A stretch of DNA of 64,000 nucleotides from Eustoma russellianum (lineage: Eukaryota > Streptophyta > Magnoliopsida > Gentianales > Gentianaceae): positions 21,033,659 to 21,097,658 of the forward strand of contig AP025057.1 of the NCBI GenBank assembly GCA_036186865.1. Reading direction: 5' to 3'. Positions 23,437-34,291 of this stretch are shown here, piece by piece; the first letter of the stretch is position 1, and every line of letters begins with the position of its first letter. The notes beneath the pieces were generated by a model. That model was not told the origin of the DNA and searched no databases. It saw nothing but the letters and a program-made list of their open reading frames with translations. The translations under genes were made by a program, and so were the position numbers.

Positions 23437-26400
23437 TGTAGGATCTGCAAGGCACCACTAAAAGGAGGGGTTGAATAGTGGGTGCGGAAAATGTGGTTTT
23501 TAAAATTGTTTTAGACCAAAAACCCAACTTCTGAAAACAGTTTCTGTTTTCAGGACCTGTTTTGAAACGTTTTGAAAACTAGGTTACAGGTCATCAAAAA
23601 TTCTGAAATTCGGAGAACTTTTAGTCTCAGATGTTCTGAGTATCTCCTAAAAATTTCAGATTAAAATTCAACATTTAACCCCTTTAAACATCGTTTGTGG
23701 TCAGATTGCGCAAATCTGCCAGAAACGGTAGTCTGATTTGAAAAATTAATTCCAATTAAACCGTGACTCCAAATGCTCTGAAAATTTAATAACTAACCCC
23801 TTATTAGTTGTATTTAATTTGGTTGAAACATTTTTGAAAACTTCTTTTGGGAAGTTAGTCAAATACGTTCAAAGTCTCAACCTTTGCAAGCCTGAAAATC
23901 AGACTGCACTAGTCTTAGAACTGTTTACGTTTGGATGACTTATACTTGTCCAAAAGGGTAGAAACTTGCGCCAAAGGAACCTTAAGACGTGTGGCTATGT
24001 TTCCTACAAGTTTTGTGATTTTTGAAATTCGTTTACTATTTTTAAGAATGTGATGAAAATGATGCACTGTGCTAGAAACTGAAAGTAAGTGATGAAAGTA
24101 AAGAACACAAGAAATTTTATACTGGTTCGGTTAAATCAACCTACTCCAGTCTTCGAGGACACCTTCCTCGGTTATCACTAATCCCAAAACACAAATAGCA
24201 CCTTACCACACAGGGTTGATGGAGTTACAAACCAACTCCACCCCTTTACAAACCTTGTAAGTGATTACAACGATCACGAACACCACCACCTAGTGAATGC
24301 AAGATTGATCACACCTTGATCAATCTTTTACAACAATATAGAGAGTATGTGGTGGTATATATCGAGCCTATTCAAATGTATGAATATGAATACAATAGGC
24401 TTTTACAGAGAAGAAAGAAAGAAGTGTAGAAAGAGAGTGTAGTAAAACGTTTTTGATCTTTGAACTTGTAAGCCTTGTCTTGTATTTTGTTCGTTCTCCT
24501 TCTTCTCTTTTTATCACCATATGTGCCGACCCCTTGGTGCCTCTTTCCTCTTTTGAAAATTATCTTCTAAGTCCTTGGAATAATATATTGTATCATTGTG
24601 GCAATTCCTTGCTTACTTGGCAACTCCTTATTGGATGATCACTAAGCTCTTGCTTACTTGGCACTCATTGATTGGATGGAAGTTGTCATCATTTGATGAC
24701 TAGATAAATCTGAAAATAATCCTTAAAAACATGTGTCAATTAGCCATAAAGTGTTGCCATAAATCACATAATAATTCCACATAATTAGCAAGACAAATTA
24801 TCACCAATTTCAACCAAAAAATCAGCCACATTCTTTCTACACATGCTGAAATTTCAGCATGTGTGATATTCACATTTTATTCAAATTGTTGCCAAGTTTG
24901 CATTAGATTAATTCCTTGAAAATAAAGAAGAAATCAATCATCATTTAGTACATGACATTTCTACTAATTTTGGAATAAAATTAGTCATCATGAAGGCCAT
25001 AAAATCGGCCAAGTTCATTCCACACATGCTGAAATTTTCAGCATGTGTGATACTCCAAGATACCATCACATTATTTACATAATACTATTAAAACATTGCC
25101 ATATTATTTTTCAATCAATCCATATAATCTAAAGTAGTAAATATGGCACCATTTAGTAGAAATTTCGGCCAGCCATAAACTACATATGCTGAATTTTCAG
25201 CATGTGTCACAAATGTGACAAAGTTTGAAATGTTACCTTGTATAGCTCCTTTCTTTATGTCACCAACATTGTATCCTTCATTCTTGGCCAATCAAGATGA
25301 CAACAAAGCTCTACATATGCTCCAACAAGCTAAGATAGGCGTTTACTTTGAGCTTGAACATGTGCTGAATTTATTTTTGTAAACTTTGTAAAATAGTGCA
25401 CATATAATTATACACATATGGTATATTCCAATCAGCCCTTAATTGATTTTTCTAGACCACTTTAGAATGTATACAATATGTAAAAAGTGTCTAGATACAT
25501 GTTATATGTCATGCCAAAAATGTTCCATGTGTCGTGTTCGTAGAAAACCAAATTTTCGACGTTTGTCGATTACCCGATTTTTCTCCGATTAAATTCTAAC
25601 TTTTTGCACATGTTATATATATTATGTTACACATAATATACATAAATTAAACTTTAATATTCAGCACTTATGGCTGGTTTAAAGTGGCGCCTAACATGTG
25701 ACAAAAATCGAATTTGGAATCTCCACAATTTGGCCTTAATTTGGGGTGATTTGTGTGTGCCAACATGGAATGATTTTATGGCTGTATATACCATGTAATC
25801 CACAAAGTTTGTGGCTATTTTTGAAGTGTAGGGGCTGGCCATCTATATATGGCAAGTACGTGACACGTTGGCGAAGTTTTGGTATTCACCCGATACGACA
25901 ATTTTTGGTTTTGAACCTTTTAACGTGTCGTAATACATTTGTCATCACCATGACTTATATCATATGATATAAGACTTGAATATACTCATAAATATGAGGT
26001 AAATATAGTGGTGTGACGTTAACGTACGTGCATAAAATATACAACGTGTCGGTAGTACGTTGGAATATATGTGTATGTGCCTTTTAAAAAAAATCTGAAT
26101 ATATATAAAAATATATGTATAATGGCGTGTATAAAGGAGAGGAGAACTTTTCATTCTTCAATTTGTTGCCTTTGTGCCTTTTCCAAATATAGCTTCCTTT
26201 GATGAACTACTTAGTTCATTTAACTAAGTACTTTACTTAATGAATTAGTTTAGTTCATTAATGGTGTCACCTCAAAATAGTTCAAACACAACAAATGTTC
26301 GCCATTTGATGTAAGCTTTAAAGCTTCATGGCTCGTTAGTACGACAACATCATATATGAACTATATAAGGCAGGTTTCATGAAAAAACGTGTCAAGTCAT

Positions 26401-26479
26401 AAAACATGTAATGCATTTTTTTAGTACACGTTATTTAAATCATGCATTTTGTAACCACTCAAACCCCTTTTTCTCAACA
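23437..26479 (-). repeat. 5' LTR of element A and right edge of the array
   Basis: The LTR is 3043 bp, from TGTAGGATCTGC to CTCAACA, followed by the target copy TATGA and LINE sequence. Palindrome copies lie at 24839-24863, 25022-25048 and 25182-25206, and the compound hairpin at 26196-26262. Confidence 0.9.
25842..25852 (-). promoter_or_regulatory. Candidate TATA box in the SIRE-like 5' LTR
   Basis: The minus strand reads CCATATATAGAT. The surrounding block is conserved in every LTR copy of the family (for example near 7471 and 17436). Element transcription must start inside this LTR, but the start site cannot be located from sequence alone. Confidence 0.3.
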
Positions 26480-26944
26480 TATGAGATAAAGAATCTCCTT
26501 GTTTAACTCTCCTTCTAGGTTTGAAGAAACAACATGATGCGCCATTCACCAAAACTGAGATGTATGTATTGTCTATATGATTCAAAATTAAAATTGTAAA
26601 AAACAGTCGAGAAATCTAGATTGGAAAGGATAGCTCTTAAATATTCTCAGCTTACCCTATCGAAAGCCTTTGTCATGTCAAACTTTATGATAACATTTGA
26701 GCCCCTGTTGGATTTATCAATCAGATGAACCACCTTATTCGCCAAAGGTACTTGCTCAGTAATGTCTCTCTGTTTCTTGAATCCAGCTTCCTTTGGAGAT
26801 ATAAGATAGGCAAGACAGTACTGAGTCTAGACGCCAATATTCTTGTGTTGATTTTGCCAAGGTTGAAAGCTAATGGGCCGAAAATCTCCAAATGTTACAG
26901 GGCCATCACACTAAGGGATAAGAACAATCATTGAGCTGACCATA

Positions 26945-27113
26945 ATCATGTCATTTATGCAGGTACATATAGAGCCGGGGGTCTCACTGGAAGCAGACTC
27001 TCTATCCCTTGGGATAGAGGTATTGTCTGCTTACCACTTACCCTCCCCAGACCCTAACGATAGCTTTTGCTGTCGTTGGGATATATTGAGTCCGGATGAT
27101 GATGATGATGATG
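26945..27113 (+). mobile_element. Au-like SINE, 5'-truncated, with (GAT)n tail
   Basis: The sequence contains GAGCCGGGGGTCTCACTGGA, a CTCTCTATCCC..GGGATAGAGG hairpin and TTACCCTCCCCAGACCC, which are hallmarks of the 3' part of plant Au SINEs. It ends in a (GAT)n tail. Perfect 15-bp duplications ATTGAGCTGACCATA lie at 26930-26944 and 27114-27128, as target-primed reverse transcription predicts. The tRNA-like pol III promoter half is missing. Confidence 0.85.
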
Positions 27114-28429
27114 ATTGAGCTGACCATAGCCGTTGGGACTGGAGTACCTAGGAAAAATTCTTAGACTGCCTTATATACATCATCTTGTATGATTGACCAA
27201 CGGTGTCTATAAAACATACCATTTTACCCATCTAGCTGCACTACGAAGGTCTAGTTGCCAGATAGCCACTTCTACTTCAACGATTGTAGGCATTTTAATG
27301 AGTGTGATGTTGTGTTCATCATTAATATGTTTTGGAACATAATCAATTATTCTATGGTCAGCACCACTAGGCTCTTTTTTGAAGAGCTCCTCTTAGAAGG
27401 TTCAGCTGCATCCTGTATTGTATCTGTTCAATTGCAAAAGGTTTCCCTGACTATCCTTAACGCTCCTAATAGTCTGTTGTCTCCTTCTATGTTTAACAAG
27501 ACTGATAAAAGGAAGTGTTTTTGTCTCCGTCCTTCAACCACTTGACTTTGGCCTTTTGTCTTCAAATGCTTTTCCCCTTGTCTGATGTTGCAATAAGCAT
27601 TGCCTCTTGCCAAGTGATATGCAATTCTCGTAGTATCAGTAGAATTATGATCATAGTTCTGCTTCTGTATCAATGCCTCGTTCATAGCATTTGTCACTAC
27701 TTGAAAGATATTGCCAAATATTGTTTTATTCCACAGTTTCAAGTCCTTTTCCAATATTTTTAATTTGTTGCATAATCCTCTCATTCCACCATGGGATAGG
27801 AGTGCCAGGAAGTAGCCATAAGATTTAGGAAGTCTGAGTATAGTATCCATGCGTTAAGGAAACAAAAGGCTGTAGGCTTCTGTGTGGAGGTTTTGTTTAC
27901 AGTGTAATAGTACGGGTGTGTGATCTGAGATACCCCTACTAAGATGACCCACGTAGATATATGCAAAATGATCAACGAAAGTGGAAATGCATAGGAACTT
28001 GTCAAGCCTTCGCCAAACATGTCCTAGGCCCCTCCTGTAGGACCAGTTATATCTTCAGGCATGAAAAGAAAACTCTGGCAAATTACAATAGTTAACACAG
28101 TCTGCAACATTATAATTATAAAAAAAGAAAGTCTGCAAAATTATCCAAAAAAGACAAGGACGAAGAAGAAACACCTTTGTGATCATCCAGTGAACGAAAG
28201 GTATTAAAGTCTCTCTCGACAAGCCATGGTCCAACGATGGAGGCGTGAATGGTATGTAAGCCATCCCGAAGAAGCTTTATGTCGCTGATGGAGTGCTTCT
28301 TGTAAACTGCAGAATACCACAAGCTAAAACCGAGCGTAGTGATGGATTTTGAAGGCACACGATACGATCTTTCCCTAACGTGTTTCCTCCAAGAATACCT
28401 TGTTCGAGTAATCAAGAGATGTTTTTCCT

Positions 28430-29110
28430 TTAAAATCGTGTGAATTCTTTTTGGATGTGAAGAAAGATTCTTCCAAGACTAGTTTGTGGGCGTGCAAGAA
28501 TAGAAATCCACTTTTGAGATGTCACTTGAATTGGTTGAATTCGAATTCGCCACAACGTGTGCTCAATACTTTGATAAAGATTCTAAACCTTGATCAATGA
28601 TCAAGAAACAAAAGATTTCTCTTGCAAAATAGCACTTTACAAAAATTATATCAGATTTTATCTATCTCTGATTGTCAATGGCGGCATACATCTCTATTTA
28701 TAAGCTAAACTAAGCTACACGTACTGTACATAGGAAAATGTGAGATTTTCACTTGAAATCAAACTCTTCAGCAGCTATATGATCTTCCACGCGTATTCTC
28801 AGTTATCTAAAAGCCGAATTTGCAGATGAGTCTTCTTAAGAGTTGTAGTGTCGGATGTCTAGTTTCTATAGGATTTTGAATCACCTTAAAACAACGTTGA
28901 ATGTGTGAGTTATGGCTAAAAACTGAGATTGGGTCATCCTGTGAAAACCTTAAAATATAGGCGTGTTCCATATTTGGAAAGTCTGTTTTTCCATCTTCTA
29001 ATAAATGTTTTTAACATCTAAAAACATTCTAAAAACATCCAAAAGTACTTTAAAATAGAATGAACATTTTTACAAGCGGATTTGGCCAAAAATGAGGTCT
29101 TGTCAAACAT
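28430..29110. other. Unassigned stretch inside the LINE
   Basis: This lies between the recognisable endonuclease and ORF1. I see no LINE homology here, but there is a CTATTTATAAGCTAA TATA-like stretch near 28692 and repeated CTAAAAACAT motifs near 29015. It may be a small inserted LTR; I could not find paired ends with a target duplication. Confidence 0.35.
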
Positions 29111-30844
29111 CAGAGACGTGCCTCCTTCCACTCCATCCCGCTGCATATCTTCTTTTGCGGTTACGCTCCTTTGACTTCATCAGGTACATACTGTAAACCT
29201 TAATTGAGATTCCTGTAGCCTTGGTTGACTGTCGATAAGAATGATAAATTCCTCATTCCACCTAAGCATATTTTCCCTCGACAAACGGATGTAATATTTG
29301 AGAGCCCAGTTTAAGTTTGTGTCGAATTAATCTATCCTCCATAAGTTTTTGGTTCACTAATCACTCACAGATTAACATGATAGTGAGAGACTAAATACTT
29401 CAATCCAGTGCTGGAATTTAAAATGCCTCTTACATTCCAAGACATAACAATCATTGAACAAATTTTGGTAGAGGAAGCTAATAAGTCTTGTTTGAGGGAG
29501 CTTCAAGTTACCATAGAATTGGGTATAGTCAGAGCCTTCTTTTGTCTTCTTTTTCTCTTAGATATTATCACAGTAAAACCGTCCCATTGGATGTCATCTT
29601 TAATGGCCGCTGTCAAATTGTTAAGAAGGTATGTATCTGTTTGTGTGTTATTAGTAATAGGCCAGCGCAGCGCAATTGTTGCAGCTCTGCTTCCGTTCTT
29701 CAACTGTTGGAATTCCTTTTTCATTCGTAACATGTGTCTCAGAGTCCGAATAATGTGAAAGCTCAATTTCTGTTGTCATTTGCTTTTTTTAAGGCTCGAT
29801 CTTCTTAGTCCTCCTGCAAGCAGGATATATCTTGCACATGGGATGGTAAAGGCTCAGACACTAAAGCAACCGTGGAGATTTTCCTGAGCACCTCATGTGC
29901 AAGTCTGGAAACCCATATGCGCAAGTTTCAATGTATCTGAATGTATACACTTGTCTTGATCCCTTGAGGATCTCTTTAGCCTCCATATTGTTGTCATTTA
30001 ATAGCTATGTCAATCTGTTGAGTCTTTGTTTTTCCCTTATTGATTGTGTCCGCAGATTCCTCTGCCTCTTTTTCCTTGCTGCATTTTGAGGTCCTTTGTC
30101 CAAAAGTTCTGCAGCTTGTGCAATATGTAGGTAAGTTCTCATAAATGACATTTTGAAGGGGAAAAAAACCATCTTTCGCCACTGTATATGGAGATGAGAC
30201 GGCAATGGTGTGGAGATATCAACTTCCATACACACTCGAGGAACTGAAGGATAGATGAAATTAAGAGTGACAGCGTCCGCTTTTATGGCTTTTGCAATCA
30301 TACGCGTTATATCATATAAGGCCCTTCGATCATACAAATGGATGGACAGGCCTTCTAAAGAAATTCAAATTTGGACAATGGGGGTGTCGAACTAGGGGTT
30401 ATAGTCCAGCATCCACATTGTAACCTTCATATTGTATCCATGAATATTCCATATCTCATGTTAAAAGCATTTTTGATAATCCTCTTCCTTTTCAAACGTA
30501 ATAAAAAATGCGGGTCATCGCGTAATCCGACTGTAAAAACTCCATCAAATCCGATCCCAAACAAACACGTTTCATATTGTCACCAATAGAAGGGCGACCC
30601 CTCCAAAATGTTCCCACTGAAGCAAATGGAAATTTTGTATTTATGGAAATGATGGCATTTCTTTATATTTATGGATTTCCTTCAAGTAAAAGTCCGCCTT
30701 CATTGCATTTTGTACAACGTCAGCAAAGAAACGACTCCGTCGGGCCAATGGTGGACGAGACGTCCAAATGGACCACGATCGTCACGAAGTTCTAGGGATG
30801 GTTCTATCTCGTAGATGTTTTTCCCTCTTATTTTTGTTTTCATG

Positions 30845-30866
30845 TGTGTGTATACATACACATATA

Positions 30867-30902
<36 letters not shown>

Positions 30903-30935
30903 TACATACATATACATATATATACATACATACAT

Positions 30936-30995
<60 letters not shown>
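30845..30995. repeat. Compound microsatellite (TACA)n/(TA)n
   Basis: About 150 bp of CATA/TACA units grade into a pure TA run of about 50 bp. Open frames across it on both strands are artefacts of the repeat. It marks the edge of the LINE. Confidence 0.95.
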
Positions 30996-31001
<6 letters not shown>

Positions 31002-31173
31002 GCGCCTATAAATATATGCATATCTTTATACATACATATATATATTTATGTAACTATAGACTATATGTACGTATACACACATACATATACACACTCAAAT
31101 AACTTTAAATCATCATGCTTGTCATACAAACATGGTTATTTAAAATGAAATTTAGATTAGACATGCATGAAAT

Positions 31174-31275
31174 TCACACATGAGGCTTATTATAGCCCTC
31201 GGGCTCAAAAGATCTTTCGTACGCCATCTTTGGAAAGCAAAACTCACCCCTCCATAAGTACTTCCAATGTCTAAA
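31174..31275 (-). pseudogene. Coding-like fragment of an unidentified gene, 3' end
   Basis: Minus-strand residues such as GEFCFPKMAYERSFEPEGYN run open to a stop at 31174-31176. At 31275 the frame is cut by element E, whose CTAAA duplication allows the sequence to be followed at 40540. I do not recognise the product, so it may be host or a transposon. Confidence 0.35.
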
Positions 31276-34200
31276 TGTAGCGCCCCGCTCTCGAGTCCTA
31301 ACATCGGGAACAGCGCATCCGCCGTATCTCTCTAAGGAGAATACAAGGCGTCGAATCAATCTATTACATGTCAGAAACGACGTAGAAGTTTTTTCTCACG
31401 GAAACGTAAATCGTAACTTAAATTAAACTCCAATAATCGTCGTTACATTACTGAATAAAAATCTTGATATCGAAAGTAATAAAGAAGTCTGTGGAAGTCC
31501 CCAAAAGATAACTACGAAAAATCAGCTGCAGAGTTCTCCTCGTATCCTAGCTACAGCTATCAACCAGCCCACTCAGCTATGTCCGACCCGTCCTCAACAA
31601 AGATGTGCTCGTAGTTCTCATCCGGCTCACCTGAGAAGTAGGGGTGAGTGACAGAAATCACCCAGTAGATGCCCGCCTCAAACCAATACAAAACGTGCAT
31701 ACCGAAATGATATAGCCACATAGCACATAAATATAAGATAAAATTACATAGCACATGAATATATGATAACATGCATAAGATGAAGTAAATGCAGTAAGTA
31801 AAGCACTCCATGTAAAATGCGCAAGTACGTGATGCATGCTCAATCAACGTGTCACACGCAATAAAGTCATGTCACACAGAATGCCGATATCTATACCGTG
31901 CAATGCATGAACCCGGGTCCTACTGAGTGGCTGCAGGTCGTACACCCCACAGTCACCATACTGTGTGTGCGTGGCCGCGTCACTGCACACCATCCTGAGT
32001 GTCGTGGCCCCGCCACCGTACACCATCCTGAGCGCTCGTGACACGTACGTTACGACCCGCTATCATGCAATGCACGTGCCATGAATGCAAAAACACAATC
32101 GCCTGAGGCCCCTGAACCATCCTCACCATCCTCCGGCACTCAATATTTGGCTTTGTGAAATTTTTGAATATTGGAAAGTTGTTATTTATCGCCACCCTTA
32201 TTTTTCCTTAACTTGTATTAGTTTACTAGAATTTTCTACTAATTTCCCCTATGTTTCCCTTACTTAATTCTATTTATTACTATTAATTTTTTTAATTACT
32301 TAAATTTACCAAACTTCAGAAATTAAGTAAAAATAATTTAATTTTAACCTTTTATATTTCCTTGAATTTATTTGAATTCTTATTGGTATTTAATTATATT
32401 TTTCTGGCCTGATTCGCCACGCCCGATATTTTTTTTGAGAGGTTAATGGGCCGCCTTCGGTCCGACCCGCTGGCCAGCCGACCCGGTCCGTTGGCCGGCC
32501 TGTTCTCTGCTTTAATTTAATTATTTATTTATTTATTTAATTGGATGTTCCACCAGTCGCAAAACGCGCTGTGATTTGTTTTTCGATCCCAACCTCCATT
32601 TTCTCCTATTTTCAGTCTATAGGAACCTATTCTAAGACCAAAACACAACTTCTTAAAGGCTCCTAATGTAAAAGTTCCCCCTTTTCCCCATTTTTTTATG
32701 GATATTTTTGTTTTCGATTCAATCATACCACCAATTTCACACACACATACACGCACATAGCAGCCATAAACAATATATCTCATGCTTTCCAACATATACA
32801 AAATTTACAACTTAAACAAATAAAAACAACGAAACAAAATTTACAACTGAAACAAGTAAAACAACGAAACACATTAGTATACCATCAAAGCATGCATGAA
32901 TCATACCCGTTTGAGGGGGAAGAGGCACCTACCTTTTTGACGAATTAACTTCCTTCTCCTCTAGGCTTGAATCTAAACAATTGTAGTATAAACATCAGTA
33001 CCTAATAATAAAGGTTAATTTTACTTAAAATAATTAGTTCACATCTCTCTATTTTTTTCTATTTGTCGTACCAACATATATATATATATATACACACACA
33101 CACACGAAATAGAACATATTAATTGACATCTTTCGAAATATATATATACCTTTGAATACATCAACATATAAATATATACATATATATATATATATATAGA
33201 ACATATTAATTTATATATTTAAACTAGGCAATCCAACATATATATCCTTAAAAAAATGACGGCCAGAGTCCAAAAATAATCGCACCCTATATTTTATTTT
33301 ACATAGAATTACCATATGATATGTATATTAGCTTTGGTTCTCAACATTACAATGAGCACTGACGAAAGGCACCTTTTTCTTTCTTTTTTTTTTCCCATTT
33401 CTGCATATTCATTTTAGCACACTAACGCCATGCATTGTTTTTTTTCAGTTTTTCTTTTCCTCTTTCGTTTATGCAAATATATATTAACACCATGCATATT
33501 TCCTCACTTACACAATTTCGGCAGCAACCAACGCACAAACAAAGAACATCAATTTAATTTGACATGTGCATACATATATATTTCCGTGGCATATATATAA
33601 ACGTATATATATATATATATATGATCGGCACATAATTACATCGAGTACGTATATATATTCAACAATCTATGCAATCACAAATACGTATGCATGATTCAAT
33701 TTGATATGAAAATAGCATAATAACGTTAGAAAATCATAGCAAATATAGCAAGGATACTTGCCTCGATTATACGCGATATACAAAGAATCGGAGTTGAACC
33801 GGACCAAAAATTACTCCTTTGTGCTCTTTTAGGCTAGCGGCACAATTGCTGTGAATTGGAGAGAATAAAATGCTGCTTGTTGAATTATAAAGGATGAAGA
33901 AAGTGAATGTTGGGGGAATAAATGGGTGGCTGCCCTTCTTCCTTTCTCGCTGGCAGCATGATGTTGAAATTGAAGAATATAGGGCCGGCTGGAGGCTGAG
34001 TCTTTTAGGTGTTGCCCTTTTTTTTCAATGTGAAGATTGAAGAATTTAATTTTGGGAGAATAGGGTGGCGGCAGATAGGGTTTTTGGGTGGGGGAGGTTA
34101 TGGTTTGTTTCTTATAAATAGATAGGTATGAATATGATATAAAGGTGGTTAGGATTTTATTTCCTAAATCACATCCAAAATCAAATATTATCTTCCTATT

Positions 34201-34276
34201 TCGAATTACTCAAATTTGGGATAATCACTATATTTTGTTATTATCCTTTTTTTCCACAAAACTTCAGGACATAACA
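31276..34276 (-). repeat. 3' LTR of element E
   Basis: The LTR is 3001 bp, with ends TGTAGCGCCCCG and GGACATAACA. It includes a GC-rich stretch at 32449-32512 in otherwise AT-rich sequence and short AT/AC runs at 33076-33105, 33181-33199 and 33604-33622. The 95-residue open frame at 31560-31847 recurs in the other LTR and is not taken as a gene. Confidence 0.9.
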
Positions 34277-34291
34277 TTCTTCCCTCCTCAC
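34277..34291 (-). other. Polypurine tract of element E
   Basis: The minus strand reads GTGAGGAGGGAAGAA directly against the LTR. Confidence 0.8.

Larger units (their letters stand above)
5073..26479 (-). mobile_element. Three-LTR array of SIRE/Maximus-like copia elements inside the LINE
   Basis: This block has three co-oriented LTRs of about 3.04 kb (5073-8113, 15032-18075, 23437-26479). Its outermost bases are flanked by TATGC (5068-5072) and TATGA (26480-26484), a 5-bp duplication with one mismatch, and removing the block and one copy rejoins the LINE RT frame. The left internal region holds only a gag remnant and foreign insertions; the right one holds gag and pol. The two right LTRs share variants that the left LTR lacks, so they came together as one element (A). 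Yet A's left flank (ACCAC) does not match its right flank. LTR-to-LTR recombination or conversion fits better than two independent insertions; this is inference. Confidence 0.75.
15032..26479 (-). mobile_element. Full-length SIRE/Maximus-like copia element A (11.4 kb)
   Basis: Order on the minus strand: 5' LTR 26479-23437, primer-binding site 23434-23423, gag, protease, integrase, RT, RNase H, polypurine tract 18088-18076, 3' LTR 18075-15032. Protease-integrase-RT order makes it Ty1/copia. Very long LTRs, a large gag with acidic linker and coiled coil, and long RT/RNase H similarity suggest the SIRE/Maximus lineage (inferred). The two LTRs match closely by eye. Gag and pol carry frameshifts and stops, so it is not autonomous now. 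There is no target duplication of its own; see the array entry. Confidence 0.85.
26480..30800 (-). pseudogene. L1-type LINE, 5' half (ORF1, endonuclease, early RT)
   Basis: Reading leftward: about 30800-29980 is ORF1, with a DUF4283-like stretch (FTVGLRDDPHFLLRL) and a plant ORF1 zinc-finger region (YENLPTYCTSC), where the knuckle His appears to be Gln. About 28415-27900 is the apurinic-type endonuclease, with PWLVERDFNTF (usual GDFN changed) and the SDH motif in GISDHTPVLL. From 27850 to 26480 follow the linker and early RT (IIKFDMTKAFDRV, VKQGDSLSH). Many stops and shifts break it. A SINE sits inside at 26945-27113. RT is cut at 26480 and continues at 5072. The 5' end near 30800 is set only by where homology fades into a microsatellite. 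Confidence 0.8.

Noticed and set aside
28430..29110. Solo LTR inside the LINE
   Set aside because: Ends such as TGTGAATTC and CAAACA were tried but flanks do not match; left as unassigned.
30768..31148. Long open frames rich in Tyr/Ile/His on both strands
   Set aside because: They are translations of the TACA/TA microsatellite.
31560..31847. A 95-residue open frame found identically at 37746-38033
   Set aside because: Both lie at the same position in the two LTRs of element E. Identity follows from LTR duplication; no start context or domain supports a gene.
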